Shown here: positions 49,905 through 58,389 of the stretch, one piece after another | How positions within the stretch are numbered: position 1 is the stretch's first letter | How the letters are laid out: the number at the start of each line of letters is the position of its first letter | Source of the DNA: an uncultured Bacteroidales bacterium | GTDB lineage: Bacteria > Bacteroidota > Bacteroidia > Bacteroidales > Bacteroidaceae | DNA: 64,000 nt | Reading direction: 5' to 3' | Assembly (NCBI GenBank): GCA_902796835.1 | Contig: CADBQP010000005.1 | Location: forward strand, 1-64,000 | Position numbers and translations under genes: made by a program | Notes under the pieces: generated by a model | Seen by the model: only the letters and a program-made list of their open reading frames with translations | Databases searched by the model: none | Told to the model about the DNA's origin: nothing

Positions 49905-50916
49905 GACAATGGGGACAAGTGCCCTTGCGGGCGATGGGGTGGCCGCAATTTCCACACACGAAGGGGGTGCGACCATAGACTCGGTAGGCGAAGGCTATGC
50001 TCACAACGAATGCTACCCATACTGCCGCCGACAGTGGCAGCGGCAGTTGTAGCAGTAGCAGTGCTGTCACAAGTTGGGCGGCACCCATGATAAGCAATGC
50101 GAGGAGGGCATGGCGTGTGCGAGGGTGGCGATGGAGGGAATCGGTGGCAGCTACTGTGAACACGGCTGCGAGCCACATACTGATGAGCCACACTGACATA
50201 GCCTCACTCAAATGGGGGGCTATGGGCCACAAGCTAGGCCGGAGGTTGAATGTGAGCCACTGAAGGGGTGCCAGAGCTTGAATACCCCTGAGGAGCATGG
50301 CGCTCGTGGCGGTGCAGATAAGGGCGGCAGCCGGCCAGGCTGAAAAGAGGGCAGGACGCAGAATGTGGGCGTGGCGTGGTGCTCGATGCAACCACAAAGC
50401 AAAGATTAGCAGCAGGCCGAAAAGCCCTGCAGCGATGTGCCTGGCATGGGCATGGTGGCTTGCATGGTGGAGCAACCGAACGAGGGGTGACTGGGGCTCC
50501 GAATGGTTGAGCAAGGCGCTGGGGCGTGTCCAGCCGCGGGCATAGCTGTCGTGGGCCACGAGAAGCCAAAGAGCGGTGTCGTTGTCAACGGTGGCCACGA
50601 GGCTGGCAGAGGCTACAACGACCGATGTGGCTGGCGGCAGGCTAATGGTAGGTAGCGAATCGGTGCGTACCATGAGGGGAGGGGGTGGCTCTGTACCGGC
50701 TATTTGCTGGCTGAGGTGGCCTGTGTGGAGGGGCAGGGTATGGAGGATAGTGGCCCGATAGCCCAGCCAAAGGGGGGCTGTACTCGAGGCGGTGTCGGCA
50801 GCGTAGAGGCTGCGCGGCGTCGCTGAGTGGGAACAGGAGCTGAGGGTGGTGAAGAGAATTGCGGCACTGAGCAGGCACAGGGCGCAGCGAAGCACGGGGC
50901 TTAATATAGTGGACAT
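49888..50916 (-). CDS. Lipoprotein/membrane protein with C-terminal zinc ribbon, unknown function
   Basis: A 342-residue protein. Its lipoprotein signal is FTTLSSC (about residues 22-28). A periplasmic region with beta-strand character (about 30-150) is followed by four or five hydrophobic helices (about 160-310). A cytoplasmic-type zinc ribbon FVCGNCGHPIARKGTCPHCHA closes the protein. Helices after a lipobox are an odd mix, so the N-terminal segment could be a plain signal anchor. I start at 50916; the frame extends to 50973. Base composition is locally higher in GC than its neighbours. Family not recognised. Confidence 0.7.
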   Translation of the reverse strand: MSTILSPVLRCALCLLSAAILFTTLSSCSHSATPRSLYAADTASSTAPLWLGYRATILHTLPLHTGHLSQQIAGTEPPPPLMVRTDSLPTISLPPATSVVVASASLVATVDNDTALWLLVAHDSYARGWTRPSALLNHSEPQSPLVRLLHHASHHAHARHIAAGLFGLLLIFALWLHRAPRHAHILRPALFSAWPAAALICTATSAMLLRGIQALAPLQWLTFNLRPSLWPIAPHLSEAMSVWLISMWLAAVFTVAATDSLHRHPRTRHALLALLIMGAAQLVTALLLLQLPLPLSAAVWVAFVVSIAFAYRVYGRTPFVCGNCGHPIARKGTCPHCHATNA

Positions 50917-50994
50917 CGGTGTGTGTGGAGGGAGGAGGGGTGAAATGTGTGGGCATTCACGTGGCTTGTGCATTCTCTCAGCAGTAGGCGGGGC

Positions 50995-52353
50995 TTAGTT
51001 GGCCGTGATGGGGCGGCCGGTGCCAAGGTCGAGGCGCAGAGGGCCGTCGAGCAGAAGTGCGAGCACGGTTATTTGGGGGTCGAGCACGGAAGTGGGCACG
51101 CTGATGTAGATGTTGCCGGGATGGGCATTCCAAAAGTTTTTGTTATAGACTTTATGGCTCAGTATGTGTCCGTTGCCCACCACCCACACGCGGTGGACGG
51201 TGTTGGCAATTCCTTTGACTTCGACTAGGCCGTGGCCGGGTGGGGAGGGAAGGTAGAGATATAGTGTGGTGCTGTCGGGGCTCAGGGTGGTATAGCCTTG
51301 GAAACATTCGGCGGGGAGCCCGGCCTGGGTGTGATAGATGGCTTCATGGTGTTTTGAAGTCCATCGGCCAAATTCCTTGAGCACATCTTGTTGCCACTGG
51401 GGTATGGTGCCGTCGGCGCGAGGACCAATGCCAAGGAGTAGGTTTCCGCCTTTTGAGAGGCAGTCGACGAAGGTGCGCAGGAGCATGTGGGTGGGTTTGA
51501 TGTTGTTGTCGAGGGGTTGATATCCCCACGAGTCGTTCATGGTGGCGCAGAGCTCCCAATAGCGGGCTTGTGGGCGCAGAATGGGGATGCCTTGTTCGGG
51601 TGTGGCATAGTCGCCATAGCCCTGAATGCGGCTGTTGATGACTACTTTGGAGTTGTCGTGCCTGAGTCGCGCCACGATTTCGGATGCATGCCAGTCGGCG
51701 GCTGTTTGCTCCCAATCGCCGTCAAACCAGAAGAGGTCTGGGTGGTAGGTGGTGGAGAGTTCGCTGAGTTGGGCGTTGTTGAAACTGAGGAATCGCTGCC
51801 AACGTGCGGAGTCGTCCTTGATATGGTAGCGGATGGTTGTTTTGGTGTGGTTTGGGTAGTCGGGGTGCGACCAGTCGAGCAGAGAGTAGTAGAATCCGAG
51901 CTTAAGCCCCTGTTCGCGGATGGCTTTGGCAAAGGGGGTAAGCACATCGCGTCGTGCTGCCGTTGCGTGTCGGGTGGAGAGCTTGGAAACTTTGGTGTCC
52001 CACAGGCTGACACCATCGTGGTGTTTGGTGGTGATGACGGCATATTGTGCGCCGCTCTGCTTGATGAGTGCGGCCCATTGCTGGGGGTTGTAGGCCGAGG
52101 CGGTGAATCCTCGGCATTGGTTCATGTAGTCTTCGTAGGGGATGTAGTTGTTATAGAACGACCAGCTTTCGGAGATGCCATTGACGGCATAGATGCCCCA
52201 ATGAATGAATATGCCGAGTTTGGCATGGTCGAACCACTCCATGCGCTGTGCCTTTTGCTCGGGTGTTTCTTGACATGGTGCGAGGTGAGATTGGCCCCGC
52301 ATGGTGCATGGGGCGGCGAGGCTGAGAAGCAAGGCGAGAATGGTGTGGCGCAT
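50995..52353 (-). CDS. Exported GH29 alpha-L-fucosidase
   Basis: A 452-residue enzyme with a signal peptide (about 1-20). The GH29 catalytic domain opens KLGIFIHWGIYAVNGISESW, then YAVITTKHHDGVSLWDTK, with nucleophile Asp211 in LFWFDGDWE. A C-terminal beta-sandwich (about 370-452) follows. It releases alpha-L-fucose from host glycans or mucins in the periplasm or at the surface. No SusC/SusD pair or other glycosidases are adjacent, so it is not in an obvious polysaccharide utilisation locus. Mature length is short for GH29, without extra modules. Confidence 0.92.
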   Translation of the reverse strand: MRHTILALLLSLAAPCTMRGQSHLAPCQETPEQKAQRMEWFDHAKLGIFIHWGIYAVNGISESWSFYNNYIPYEDYMNQCRGFTASAYNPQQWAALIKQSGAQYAVITTKHHDGVSLWDTKVSKLSTRHATAARRDVLTPFAKAIREQGLKLGFYYSLLDWSHPDYPNHTKTTIRYHIKDDSARWQRFLSFNNAQLSELSTTYHPDLFWFDGDWEQTAADWHASEIVARLRHDNSKVVINSRIQGYGDYATPEQGIPILRPQARYWELCATMNDSWGYQPLDNNIKPTHMLLRTFVDCLSKGGNLLLGIGPRADGTIPQWQQDVLKEFGRWTSKHHEAIYHTQAGLPAECFQGYTTLSPDSTTLYLYLPSPPGHGLVEVKGIANTVHRVWVVGNGHILSHKVYNKNFWNAHPGNIYISVPTSVLDPQITVLALLLDGPLRLDLGTGRPITAN

Positions 52354-52379
52354 GGTATGGAGACGGTGTGTGGTTGCTG

Positions 52380-53936
52380 TTATATGACCATTGTTACGAG
52401 ATATATGGCGATGGGGATGGTTACGAAGGCTATGCCGATGATGTCGATGATGACGCCTGTCTTAATCATTTTGGTTATGGGGATGTATCCGCTTGCGTAG
52501 ACGATGGCATTGGGTGGTGTGGAGACGGGAAGCATGAAGCCGAGCGAGGAGGAGAGGGCTATGCCCACGGCTACGGGTACTGGGTTGAAACCGGCTGTGG
52601 CTGCGGCACCGATGGCCAGCGGGCCTATCATGTTGGTGGCAGCTGTGTGGGATGTGAGCTCGGAGAGGAGGAGTGCCATGACGCAGAAGACTGCGATAAA
52701 GAGGATTTCGGGCGGATTTCCTCCGAGTGCTGCAATGATTTGTGCGCCAATCCATTCGGAGAGCCCCGTGCTATACATCATGCCTCCCATGGCCAGTCCG
52801 CCGCCGAAGAGCAGCAACGTGCCCCATTCTACGCCTTTGACGGCATCTTTCCACTGCAGGGTCATGCGGCTCCAGGAGCGGTTGACGGGCAGGAAGAACA
52901 TGAGTAGGGCGCCCACCATGGCGGCAATGGCCTCGGGGAAGTATTTGTTGTATTCCTTGAGGATGGGGCTCTCTGATCCGTATATGATGCTCAGGAAACC
53001 GGGGGTTACCCAAAGAATGACGGCAACGAGGAAGGCGATGAGGGTATTTTTCTGGGCACGTGTCCAGTGGCCCAGTTCTTTTACCTTTCCGCGAATGAAG
53101 GTTTGTGCTCCTTCGATGTGCTCCACGTCGGCGGGGAACATTTTCCAGAGCACGACGTAGGTGATGGCGAAGTAGATGACCATGGCTACAAATCCCCACA
53201 CCATCCATTGGAAGAAAGATACGTGGATGTTTGAGAGTGTGTCGAGGAATCCGAGCATGATGATGTTGGGCGGCGTGCCGATGGGTGTGAGCACTCCGCC
53301 TATGGAGCATGCATAGGCCGTCATGAGCATGAGTCCTGTGGCGTATTTATAGGTGTGTAGGTTGATTTCCTTTCCGTTGGCTGCCATCATTTCGCGAATG
53401 GCTTCGAGCAGTCCGAGGGCGATGGGGAACATCATGGCTGCTGTGGCGGTGTTGCTGATCCAGCCCGAGCAGAGCATGCAGGCGGCTCCGATGGCCAGGA
53501 AGATGCGTCGCGGACTGTCGCCCACCCATTTCATGGAGATAATGCCGTAGGCTATGCGCTTGTCGAGCCCGTTGACCATCATGGCCTTGGCTATGATGAA
53601 GCCGCCCATGAAAAGGAATATCATGGGGTTGGCAAAGGCGGCAAAGGCGTCTTTCATTTTTACCACGCCAAATACAACACAAAGGGTGGGGCCCAGCAGC
53701 GAAGTGACGGGGATGGGTATGGGCTCGGTGATCCACCATAGGGCTACCAGTGTCATGATGGACAGGAGCTTATGGGCCTCTATGCTCAGACCTTCGATGG
53801 GTGTGATGTATACCAGCAGGGCACAGATGGGGGCGCAGATGGCTCCGATGAGGCGGCGTTTGCGGTCGAATGAGGATTCGCCTAAGAGTTCGTCGTCGCT
53901 GACTTTGGACAGCTTGTCTTCTTGTTGCTTGTTCAT
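52380..53936 (-). CDS. DASS family (SLC13-type) sodium/dicarboxylate or anion symporter
   Basis: A 518-residue inner-membrane transporter with about eleven to twelve helices. Family landmarks are ALWWITEPIPIPVTSLLGPTL near the first helices, SCxxNTATAAMMFP-type SNTATAAMMFPIALG, and the C-terminal SSSLGFMLPVSTPPNAIVYASG with the SxPPN signature. Succinate or related dicarboxylates are likely cargo, fitting succinate-producing Bacteroidales, but sulfate cannot be excluded. I start at 53936 (MNKQQEDK); a longer frame to 54131 would run through the divergent gene's promoter and start. Confidence 0.9.
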   Translation of the reverse strand: MNKQQEDKLSKVSDDELLGESSFDRKRRLIGAICAPICALLVYITPIEGLSIEAHKLLSIMTLVALWWITEPIPIPVTSLLGPTLCVVFGVVKMKDAFAAFANPMIFLFMGGFIIAKAMMVNGLDKRIAYGIISMKWVGDSPRRIFLAIGAACMLCSGWISNTATAAMMFPIALGLLEAIREMMAANGKEINLHTYKYATGLMLMTAYACSIGGVLTPIGTPPNIIMLGFLDTLSNIHVSFFQWMVWGFVAMVIYFAITYVVLWKMFPADVEHIEGAQTFIRGKVKELGHWTRAQKNTLIAFLVAVILWVTPGFLSIIYGSESPILKEYNKYFPEAIAAMVGALLMFFLPVNRSWSRMTLQWKDAVKGVEWGTLLLFGGGLAMGGMMYSTGLSEWIGAQIIAALGGNPPEILFIAVFCVMALLLSELTSHTAATNMIGPLAIGAAATAGFNPVPVAVGIALSSSLGFMLPVSTPPNAIVYASGYIPITKMIKTGVIIDIIGIAFVTIPIAIYLVTMVI

Positions 53937-53981
53937 GGTATTTGGTTTGTTATGATTGTTCGACAATAATAGTTCTTTGCG

Positions 53982-53989
53982 CAAAAATA
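53982..53989 (-). promoter_or_regulatory. -7 element of the DASS transporter gene (TATTTTTG)
   Basis: Minus-strand TATTTTTG matches TAnnTTTG and lies 45 bases before the start at 53936. The -33 element is weak (CTTTAG). Confidence 0.45.
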
Positions 53990-54033
53990 CGAAACTTTTT
54001 GAAGCTAAAGCATGGAAGTGTGAAAAATAATTG

Positions 54034-54041
54034 TATCTTTG
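54034..54041 (+). promoter_or_regulatory. -7 element of the gene at 54088 (TATCTTTG)
   Basis: TATCTTTG matches TAnnTTTG, 46 bases before the ATG. No TTTG at the expected distance. Confidence 0.45.
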
Positions 54042-54087
54042 CAAAAAGCGAATATGATAATTCTTTTTTTTCTTAAAACTATTTGTT

Positions 54088-54378
54088 ATGAAATCTATGT
54101 TAATTCTCCTTGCCGTGCTTATTTTGGGCATTGCGCTCTATTGGCATAAGCACAGTCGCCATCGCGTAGAAGTGGGCGATGGGGAAAAGCTTGAAAAGGT
54201 GGTTTTGAAGATTTTTGAAAAGGCTGGTAAGACTGAGATTTCTAAGAATCGCTTTATCAAGGGTTTGAAGCAGCACTTCCACGTGAACGAAAAGGTGGCA
54301 AATGTGCTGATGAGCAAGGCTATTCGCGCGGGACAGGTGAAGACAAACGGCGAGTCAGTGTCCTTGCTAGGCGAATAG
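54088..54378 (+). CDS. Small membrane-anchored protein with a basic helical domain
   Basis: A 96-residue protein: one N-terminal membrane helix (about 4-20), a His/Arg stretch, then a cytoplasmic or periplasmic domain of about 65 residues (EKLEKVVLKIFEKAGKTEISKNRFIKGLKQHF... MSKAIRAGQVKTNGESVSLLGE) whose pattern of helices and a terminal hairpin looks winged-helix-like. Family not recognised. It is a single gene followed by a 22-bp perfect hairpin. Confidence 0.7.
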   Translation: MKSMLILLAVLILGIALYWHKHSRHRVEVGDGEKLEKVVLKIFEKAGKTEISKNRFIKGLKQHFHVNEKVANVLMSKAIRAGQVKTNGESVSLLGE

Positions 54379-54481
54379 TTTGAGGCATCTTAAGTTTTTT
54401 TTGGATAGATTGGAAACCTGGTGTGTGGCCGATTTCCGATTAGCACCATGGCAGCCTTTCCTTTTATGAGGAGAGTCGATA

Positions 54482-54531
54482 GAACAAAGAGTCGGGCCAA
54501 CAGGAAAAACTGTTGGCCCGACTCTTTGTTC
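54482..54531. terminator. 22-bp perfect hairpin, bidirectional terminator candidate
   Basis: Positions 54482-54503 and 54510-54531 are perfectly complementary over 22 bp with a 6-base loop GAAAAA. The core GAGTCGGGCCAAC echoes the GAGTTGAGCCAAC seen in the repeat family at 36667. It lies between convergent stops at 54378 and 54546. Confidence 0.85.
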
Positions 54532-54545
54532 GCTTTCTTGTCCGT

Positions 54546-55187
54546 TTATTTTTCTTTCTCTTTATAGTCCTCCTCACCCTTGAGTACGGGCAGGCTTAGC
54601 CGGTAGCGCACGGCAAGAATGCGCATGGTGATGACTACGATGCCGCACACGATGCCTGCGAACACGTTGGAGGAGCCAAAACTAATGCAGGCAAAATAGG
54701 CTATGCCGCCGATGACACATGCCAAGGCATAGATTTCTTTTCGAAAAATGAGGGGCACTTCGTTGATGAACACGTCGCGTAGCACACCGCCGGCGGCTCC
54801 TGTCATGGTGCCCATGATGATGGCGGCCCAGAAGGGGTAGGGGGTGGCGCAGAGCAGGGTTTTTTCGATGCCGGTTACGGTGAACATGGCCAGGCCGATG
54901 GTGTCGAAGATGAACCACGTGCTGTTTTGGCGGATGAGGTATTTACCGAATATCACTACCCAGATGAGGGCCAAAGCTGTGCAGATGAGGTAGAACGGGT
55001 CGCGCATCCAGAAGATGTCGTTGTCGAGCATCATGTCGCGAATGGTTCCGCCGCCGATGGCCGTGGCAAGTCCCACGATATAGGCTCCAAAAAGGTCGAA
55101 GTGTTTGGCCGAGGCCAAACGTATGCCTGATATGGCAAAGGCCAGTGTGCCGATGAAATCGAGCACTTGAACGAAGGTGATGGTCAT
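54546..55187 (-). CDS. TRIC-type (UPF0126/YadS-like) membrane channel protein
   Basis: A 213-residue inner-membrane protein with seven helices in two similar halves. First half: DFIGTLAFAISGIRLAS... GGGTIRDMMLDN. Second half: IGLAMFTVTGIEKTL... GTMTGAAGGVLRDVFINEVP. The repeated Gly-rich motifs define the family, whose structurally studied bacterial members are trimeric cation channels. Ion and regulation unknown. It is 55 bases after the hydroxyacid dehydrogenase gene in the same direction. Confidence 0.9.
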   Translation of the reverse strand: MTITFVQVLDFIGTLAFAISGIRLASAKHFDLFGAYIVGLATAIGGGTIRDMMLDNDIFWMRDPFYLICTALALIWVVIFGKYLIRQNSTWFIFDTIGLAMFTVTGIEKTLLCATPYPFWAAIIMGTMTGAAGGVLRDVFINEVPLIFRKEIYALACVIGGIAYFACISFGSSNVFAGIVCGIVVITMRILAVRYRLSLPVLKGEEDYKEKEK

Positions 55188-55242
55188 GAACGAGGTGTGT
55201 AGGGGCTGAGGTGAGTTCTTTTTATGAAGGTTTGAATGCTTG

Positions 55243-56199
55243 CTACGGGTTTACCACGTGTGTGGCATTTCCTTGTATCCATGCCTGTATGTTTTCGCCA
55301 ATCATTTCCAAAAGACGCATTCGAGCTCGGGCCGAGGCCCAGGCTATATGGGGGGTGAAGAAGGCATGGGGAGTGTGAATGAGAAGGTGGTCGGCGGCGG
55401 GCGGTTCCACCGAAAGCACATCGGCCATGTAGGCTCCCAATATGCCGTTCTTGAGTGCTGCTGCCACGGCTTCTTCGTCGATGAGCCCACCTCGGGCTGT
55501 GTTGACGAGGATGAGACCGCGCTTTGTGTGGGCAAGAAGACGTGAGTCGACAAAGTGTTCGTTGTCGGGACTCAAGGGGCAGTTGAGGCTCACAATGTCG
55601 CTTTCGGCAAATGCCTCTTCGATGGTGACTTTTTCTACATCGTCGGGCAGCGCCTCGGGCCCTCGGTTGCTCACTACGCTGAGCTTCACCCCAAAGGGGC
55701 GCAGCATGCTGACCACGGCGGCGCCGATGTTGCCATATCCAATGACTGTGGCGCGTTTTCCGGAAAGCTCGATGATGGGGCGTTGTGTCATGCATAGGTC
55801 TCGGCTCTTTGCCCATTCTCCCTGGCGCACATTCTGAACGTAGCTGCCCACGTGGTTGGTAGCTTCGAGCAGCAGGGCTATCGTGGCTTGTGCCACAGCC
55901 TGGCTGGCATAGCCTGGGGCGTTGCAAACGGGGATGCCCAGCGCTTTGGCAGCATTTACGTCAACATTGTCGTAGCCTGTAGCTGCCATGCATATGAGGC
56001 GGAGGCGCGGCAGTTGTTTCAGAATGTCGGCCGTCAGCAAAACCTTGTTTACAATGAGCACATCGGCATCGGCACTGTGGGCCACAATATCGTCGCCAGG
56101 GCCAATATTATATGGAGTGAACTGGCCTAGCTTCTCTAAGTTTTCCCATGACAGGTCGCCTGGGTTGAGAGAATATGCGTCAAGAAATTTTATGTTCAT
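55243..56199 (-). CDS. D-2-hydroxyacid dehydrogenase (hydroxypyruvate/glycerate dehydrogenase-like)
   Basis: A 318-residue NAD(P)-dependent enzyme. Its NAD-binding loop is TVIGYGNIGAAVV, with catalytic Arg in LVNTARGGLIDEEA, Glu in the following loop and His in FFTPHIAWAS. The N-terminal substrate domain contains LICMAATGYDNVDVNAAKALGI. The exact substrate (glycerate, lactate or others) cannot be assigned from sequence. It is 35 bases after the T9SS plug gene. Confidence 0.9.
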   Translation of the reverse strand: MNIKFLDAYSLNPGDLSWENLEKLGQFTPYNIGPGDDIVAHSADADVLIVNKVLLTADILKQLPRLRLICMAATGYDNVDVNAAKALGIPVCNAPGYASQAVAQATIALLLEATNHVGSYVQNVRQGEWAKSRDLCMTQRPIIELSGKRATVIGYGNIGAAVVSMLRPFGVKLSVVSNRGPEALPDDVEKVTIEEAFAESDIVSLNCPLSPDNEHFVDSRLLAHTKRGLILVNTARGGLIDEEAVAAALKNGILGAYMADVLSVEPPAADHLLIHTPHAFFTPHIAWASARARMRLLEMIGENIQAWIQGNATHVVNP

Positions 56200-56234
56200 G
56201 AGAACTGTGTGGAATATAAAGGACGGATGGAGTG

Positions 56235-57497
56235 TTATGGCCTGAAGTAGAATAGACTGGTGCCTACAAGCCGGTCGTAGCGCTCGCCAGGGCGGCGGTA
56301 GTAGACAAGGACAATATATTCGTTTTCGGCCTGAAAGTAGTTGCCCTCGAAAGGTCCGGTCTCGCCTCCATAGTTTTGTCCATGCGGCACGGCCAGATAT
56401 TGATAGTTATAGTATCCTTGTTTAATCAGAACGGTGCCTTCGTAGGCACCCTCCTCAAAGTTGTAGTCGAGGCGGTAGTCGGGAACGAATTGGTCGTAAG
56501 TCCAATGTCCGTTTAGATAGACGTCGTATCCGGGAATTTGCTCGGAGTAGAGAGTGAAATGAGTGAGTATGTAGTCGCTTTCGGTGTCGTTGTCGGTTCC
56601 CTCCACCGTGCTCACGATGTAGCGCCCGCTAAGGTCCTCGTCATAAAGGTAGTTGCGCCGCGGCTTGTCGGGCATGATGGCTGCATGGTAGAAAGGCGGA
56701 TACCAGCGCAGGTAGTCGAGCCTCATTCCTGCTACATGGGTGGATTGCATCTCGAACTTTCGATACTCGTTTCCTGCTTTGAAAATCAGGTCGCGAGAAT
56801 GTTGCCACAGCAACTCGGAGCCCATCACCGAGGTGGGCTTCGGCGAACGAATGGCATTGTCCCATCGGCGATTTTGCAGGATGATGGTTTTGATTTCGTC
56901 GGCAATATTTCCTTGGGGCAACTGCTGCGTCTGCACTCTCATCTCGAGCTGCTGGTGAGATCCGTCCCAGTCTATTTCAGTGTTGGTGGTCATTTGTGTG
57001 GAGATGCTCACCAGCGGCTCAACTATATAGAAAAAGGTGGTAACGACGGGTGAGAGCTCTCCGTTGTCGTCTTCCTTTAGAATTTGCAGCCTGTAGTTCC
57101 CCGAAAGCAGCGGTTGCATATTGCTGTTGGGGATGGTGAACGTGTAGTGATTGTAGAGCACGGTTGTGTTGAGGCTGGGTTCATAGTCGTCAATGACTTC
57201 TTCGTTGCCTGCCGAAATAAGGTAGTCGCTCTCAAATAGTTCTTCGGACGGCTGAAAGTTGAAGTTGCAGTGCTCAATGCGATAAACGTAGCGTTCATAT
57301 TCATGGGTGAGGTCGTCAAAAGATACTTCGATGGTACTATTGCTGCCCTTTATGAGAATAGGCGGTCGGCTTGCGTTGCCATCAACCACCAAACGCACCG
57401 TTTTTATGCGTTCCGAGGCTATTGTGGTGCGCTGTGCAGCAATTGTGCAGGCACCAATGGCAAGAAGTGTGAATATGGCGATTTTTTTGAGGCCCAT
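56235..57497 (-). CDS. Type IX secretion system plug protein family (DUF5103)
   Basis: A 420-residue exported protein with a signal sequence ending CTIAAQ; the Cys also fits a weak lipobox. The DUF5103 N-terminal part spans about 18-140 (RIKTVRLVVDGNASRPPILIKGSNSTIEVSFDDLTHEYERYVYRIEHCNF-like segment), followed by beta-rich domains to the C-terminus (YYRRPGERYDRLVGTSLFYFRP). The family includes the Plug protein that blocks the SprA translocon pore in Flavobacterium. I start at 57497; an earlier ATG at 57548 lies only 19 bases from the -7 element. Confidence 0.88.
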   Translation of the reverse strand: MGLKKIAIFTLLAIGACTIAAQRTTIASERIKTVRLVVDGNASRPPILIKGSNSTIEVSFDDLTHEYERYVYRIEHCNFNFQPSEELFESDYLISAGNEEVIDDYEPSLNTTVLYNHYTFTIPNSNMQPLLSGNYRLQILKEDDNGELSPVVTTFFYIVEPLVSISTQMTTNTEIDWDGSHQQLEMRVQTQQLPQGNIADEIKTIILQNRRWDNAIRSPKPTSVMGSELLWQHSRDLIFKAGNEYRKFEMQSTHVAGMRLDYLRWYPPFYHAAIMPDKPRRNYLYDEDLSGRYIVSTVEGTDNDTESDYILTHFTLYSEQIPGYDVYLNGHWTYDQFVPDYRLDYNFEEGAYEGTVLIKQGYYNYQYLAVPHGQNYGGETGPFEGNYFQAENEYIVLVYYRRPGERYDRLVGTSLFYFRP

Positions 57498-57566
57498 GAG
57501 TGTGAGGCAATGGATAATTGTCGGAAATAATAGTGCGGCCAGGGACATAATAGTCCTTTAAGCCTG

Positions 57567-57574
57567 CAAATGTA
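57567..57574 (-). promoter_or_regulatory. -7 element of the T9SS plug gene (TACATTTG)
   Basis: Minus-strand TACATTTG matches TAnnTTTG and lies 69 bases before the start at 57497. It is divergent from the rnpB promoter 44 bases away. Confidence 0.5.
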
Positions 57575-57594
57575 GTGATTTTTTATGTTCGGCG

Positions 57595-57625
57595 TGTTGC
57601 AATTCTCTAAAAAACCTTATTTTTG
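57595..57625 (+). promoter_or_regulatory. Promoter of rnpB (TGTTG/TATTTTTG)
   Basis: TATTTTTG at 57618-57625 matches the -7 consensus; TGTTG at 57595-57599 is an imperfect -33 with 18-base spacing. The RNA 5' stem begins about 12 bases downstream. Confidence 0.7.
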
Positions 57626-57636
57626 CAGCCCAAACA

Positions 57637-58046
57637 AGTCAGCAGAACGGTTCGTCGCATGTCGGGTTTCGGCTTGACATGAGGAAAGTCCGAGCAACAT
57701 AGAGCATCTCGCTTCTTAACGGGAAGTGGCTCGCAAGGGTCAGTCAGTGTAGAAGAAAACAACCGCCTTTCGTTTGAAGGGTAAGGGTGAGAAGGTGGGG
57801 TAAGAGCCCACCAGCCATGTGGCGACGCATTGGGCTGTGCACTCCGAGAGTTGAAAGTTCGCGTAAACTGGCGTTAAAAGGGTAGCTCGCCCAATCAAAA
57901 AGGCTTTTGTCGTTTTGGCGTCAGAGGGTAGAACGATAGAGCTTGTCGGTGACGGCAGGCGTAGATAAATGACGAACAATCATGTGCGATTCGCGAGTTT
58001 CGTGTCTTGGTTTACAGAACTCGGCTTATAGTTCTGCTGATTTTTT
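57637..58046 (+). ncRNA. rnpB: RNase P RNA (catalytic subunit M1)
   Basis: Processes tRNA 5' ends. The P1 stem is formed by TCAGCAGAAC (57639-57648) and GTTCTGCTGA (58031-58040). The conserved core GAGGAAAGTCCGAGC is at 57680-57694, and the matching 3' core ACAGAACTCGGCTTATAG at 58015-58032. The region between is structured and about 400 bases long, as in type A RNAs. Ends are placed from P1 and are accurate to a few bases. Confidence 0.93.
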
Positions 58047-58082
58047 AGCAATAACGACAGATAGGCATATCTACCAAAACAG

Positions 58083-58117
58083 GAACGCATTTTGCAAAGC
58101 AGGGTGCGTTCTTATTT
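58083..58117 (+). terminator. Terminator downstream of rnpB
   Basis: GAACGCA (58083-58089) pairs with TGCGTTC (58105-58111) and is followed by TTATTTTAT. It lies about 40 bases after the RNase P RNA. Confidence 0.7.
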
Positions 58118-58188
58118 TATGTGGTTCCAGTCTGAAATAGGCAAGCAAAAAGAGAGAAGAAACCCTATGGCTTCTTCTCTCTTTGTAG

Positions 58189-58261
58189 TTGCGGGGGTCC
58201 GACTCGAACGGGCGACCTCCAGGTTATGAGCCTGGCGAGCTACCAACTGCTCCACCCCGCG
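58189..58261 (-). tRNA. Initiator tRNA-Met (anticodon CAT)
   Basis: From 58261 on the minus strand, CGCGGGG pairs with CCCCGCA, leaving the C1-A72 mismatch that marks initiator tRNA. The anticodon loop CTCATAA gives CAT. In the anticodon stem the three G-C pairs typical of initiators are reduced to two plus an A-T (29:41), and the T stem has a C-A mismatch (50:64). CCA is not encoded. Confidence 0.92.
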
Positions 58262-58282
58262 GTGTTTTGTTGTTTTCGGGTG

Positions 58283-58313
58283 CAAAAGTACACATTTTTT
58301 CTGACTGGACAAA
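58283..58313 (-). promoter_or_regulatory. Promoter of initiator tRNA-Met (TTTG-N19-TACTTTTG)
   Basis: Minus-strand TTTG (58313-58310) and TACTTTTG (58290-58283) are 19 bases apart, a perfect Bacteroidota promoter, 21 bases before the mature tRNA. Confidence 0.85.
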
Positions 58314-58320
58314 TTTTTAT

Positions 58321-58363
58321 GAAAAAAATACTGCCCAATGCCTAAAATAGGTCATGGGGCAGT
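58321..58363 (-). terminator. Terminator of the LamG-GH18 gene
   Basis: ACTGCCC (58330-58336) pairs with GGGCAGT (58357-58363), with a further inner stem CCTA/TAGG. On the minus strand ATTTTTTTC follows. It is 27 bases after the stop at 58390 and overlaps the tRNA-Met promoter region on the same strand. Confidence 0.85.
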
Positions 58364-58389
58364 AGTGTAGGGCGGTATATAACGGAGAT

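Noticed and set aside
50220..50761. Several open frames on both strands within the zinc-ribbon protein gene
   Set aside because: The region is GC-rich, which lengthens chance frames; only the 49888-50916 frame has a signal, helices and a zinc ribbon.
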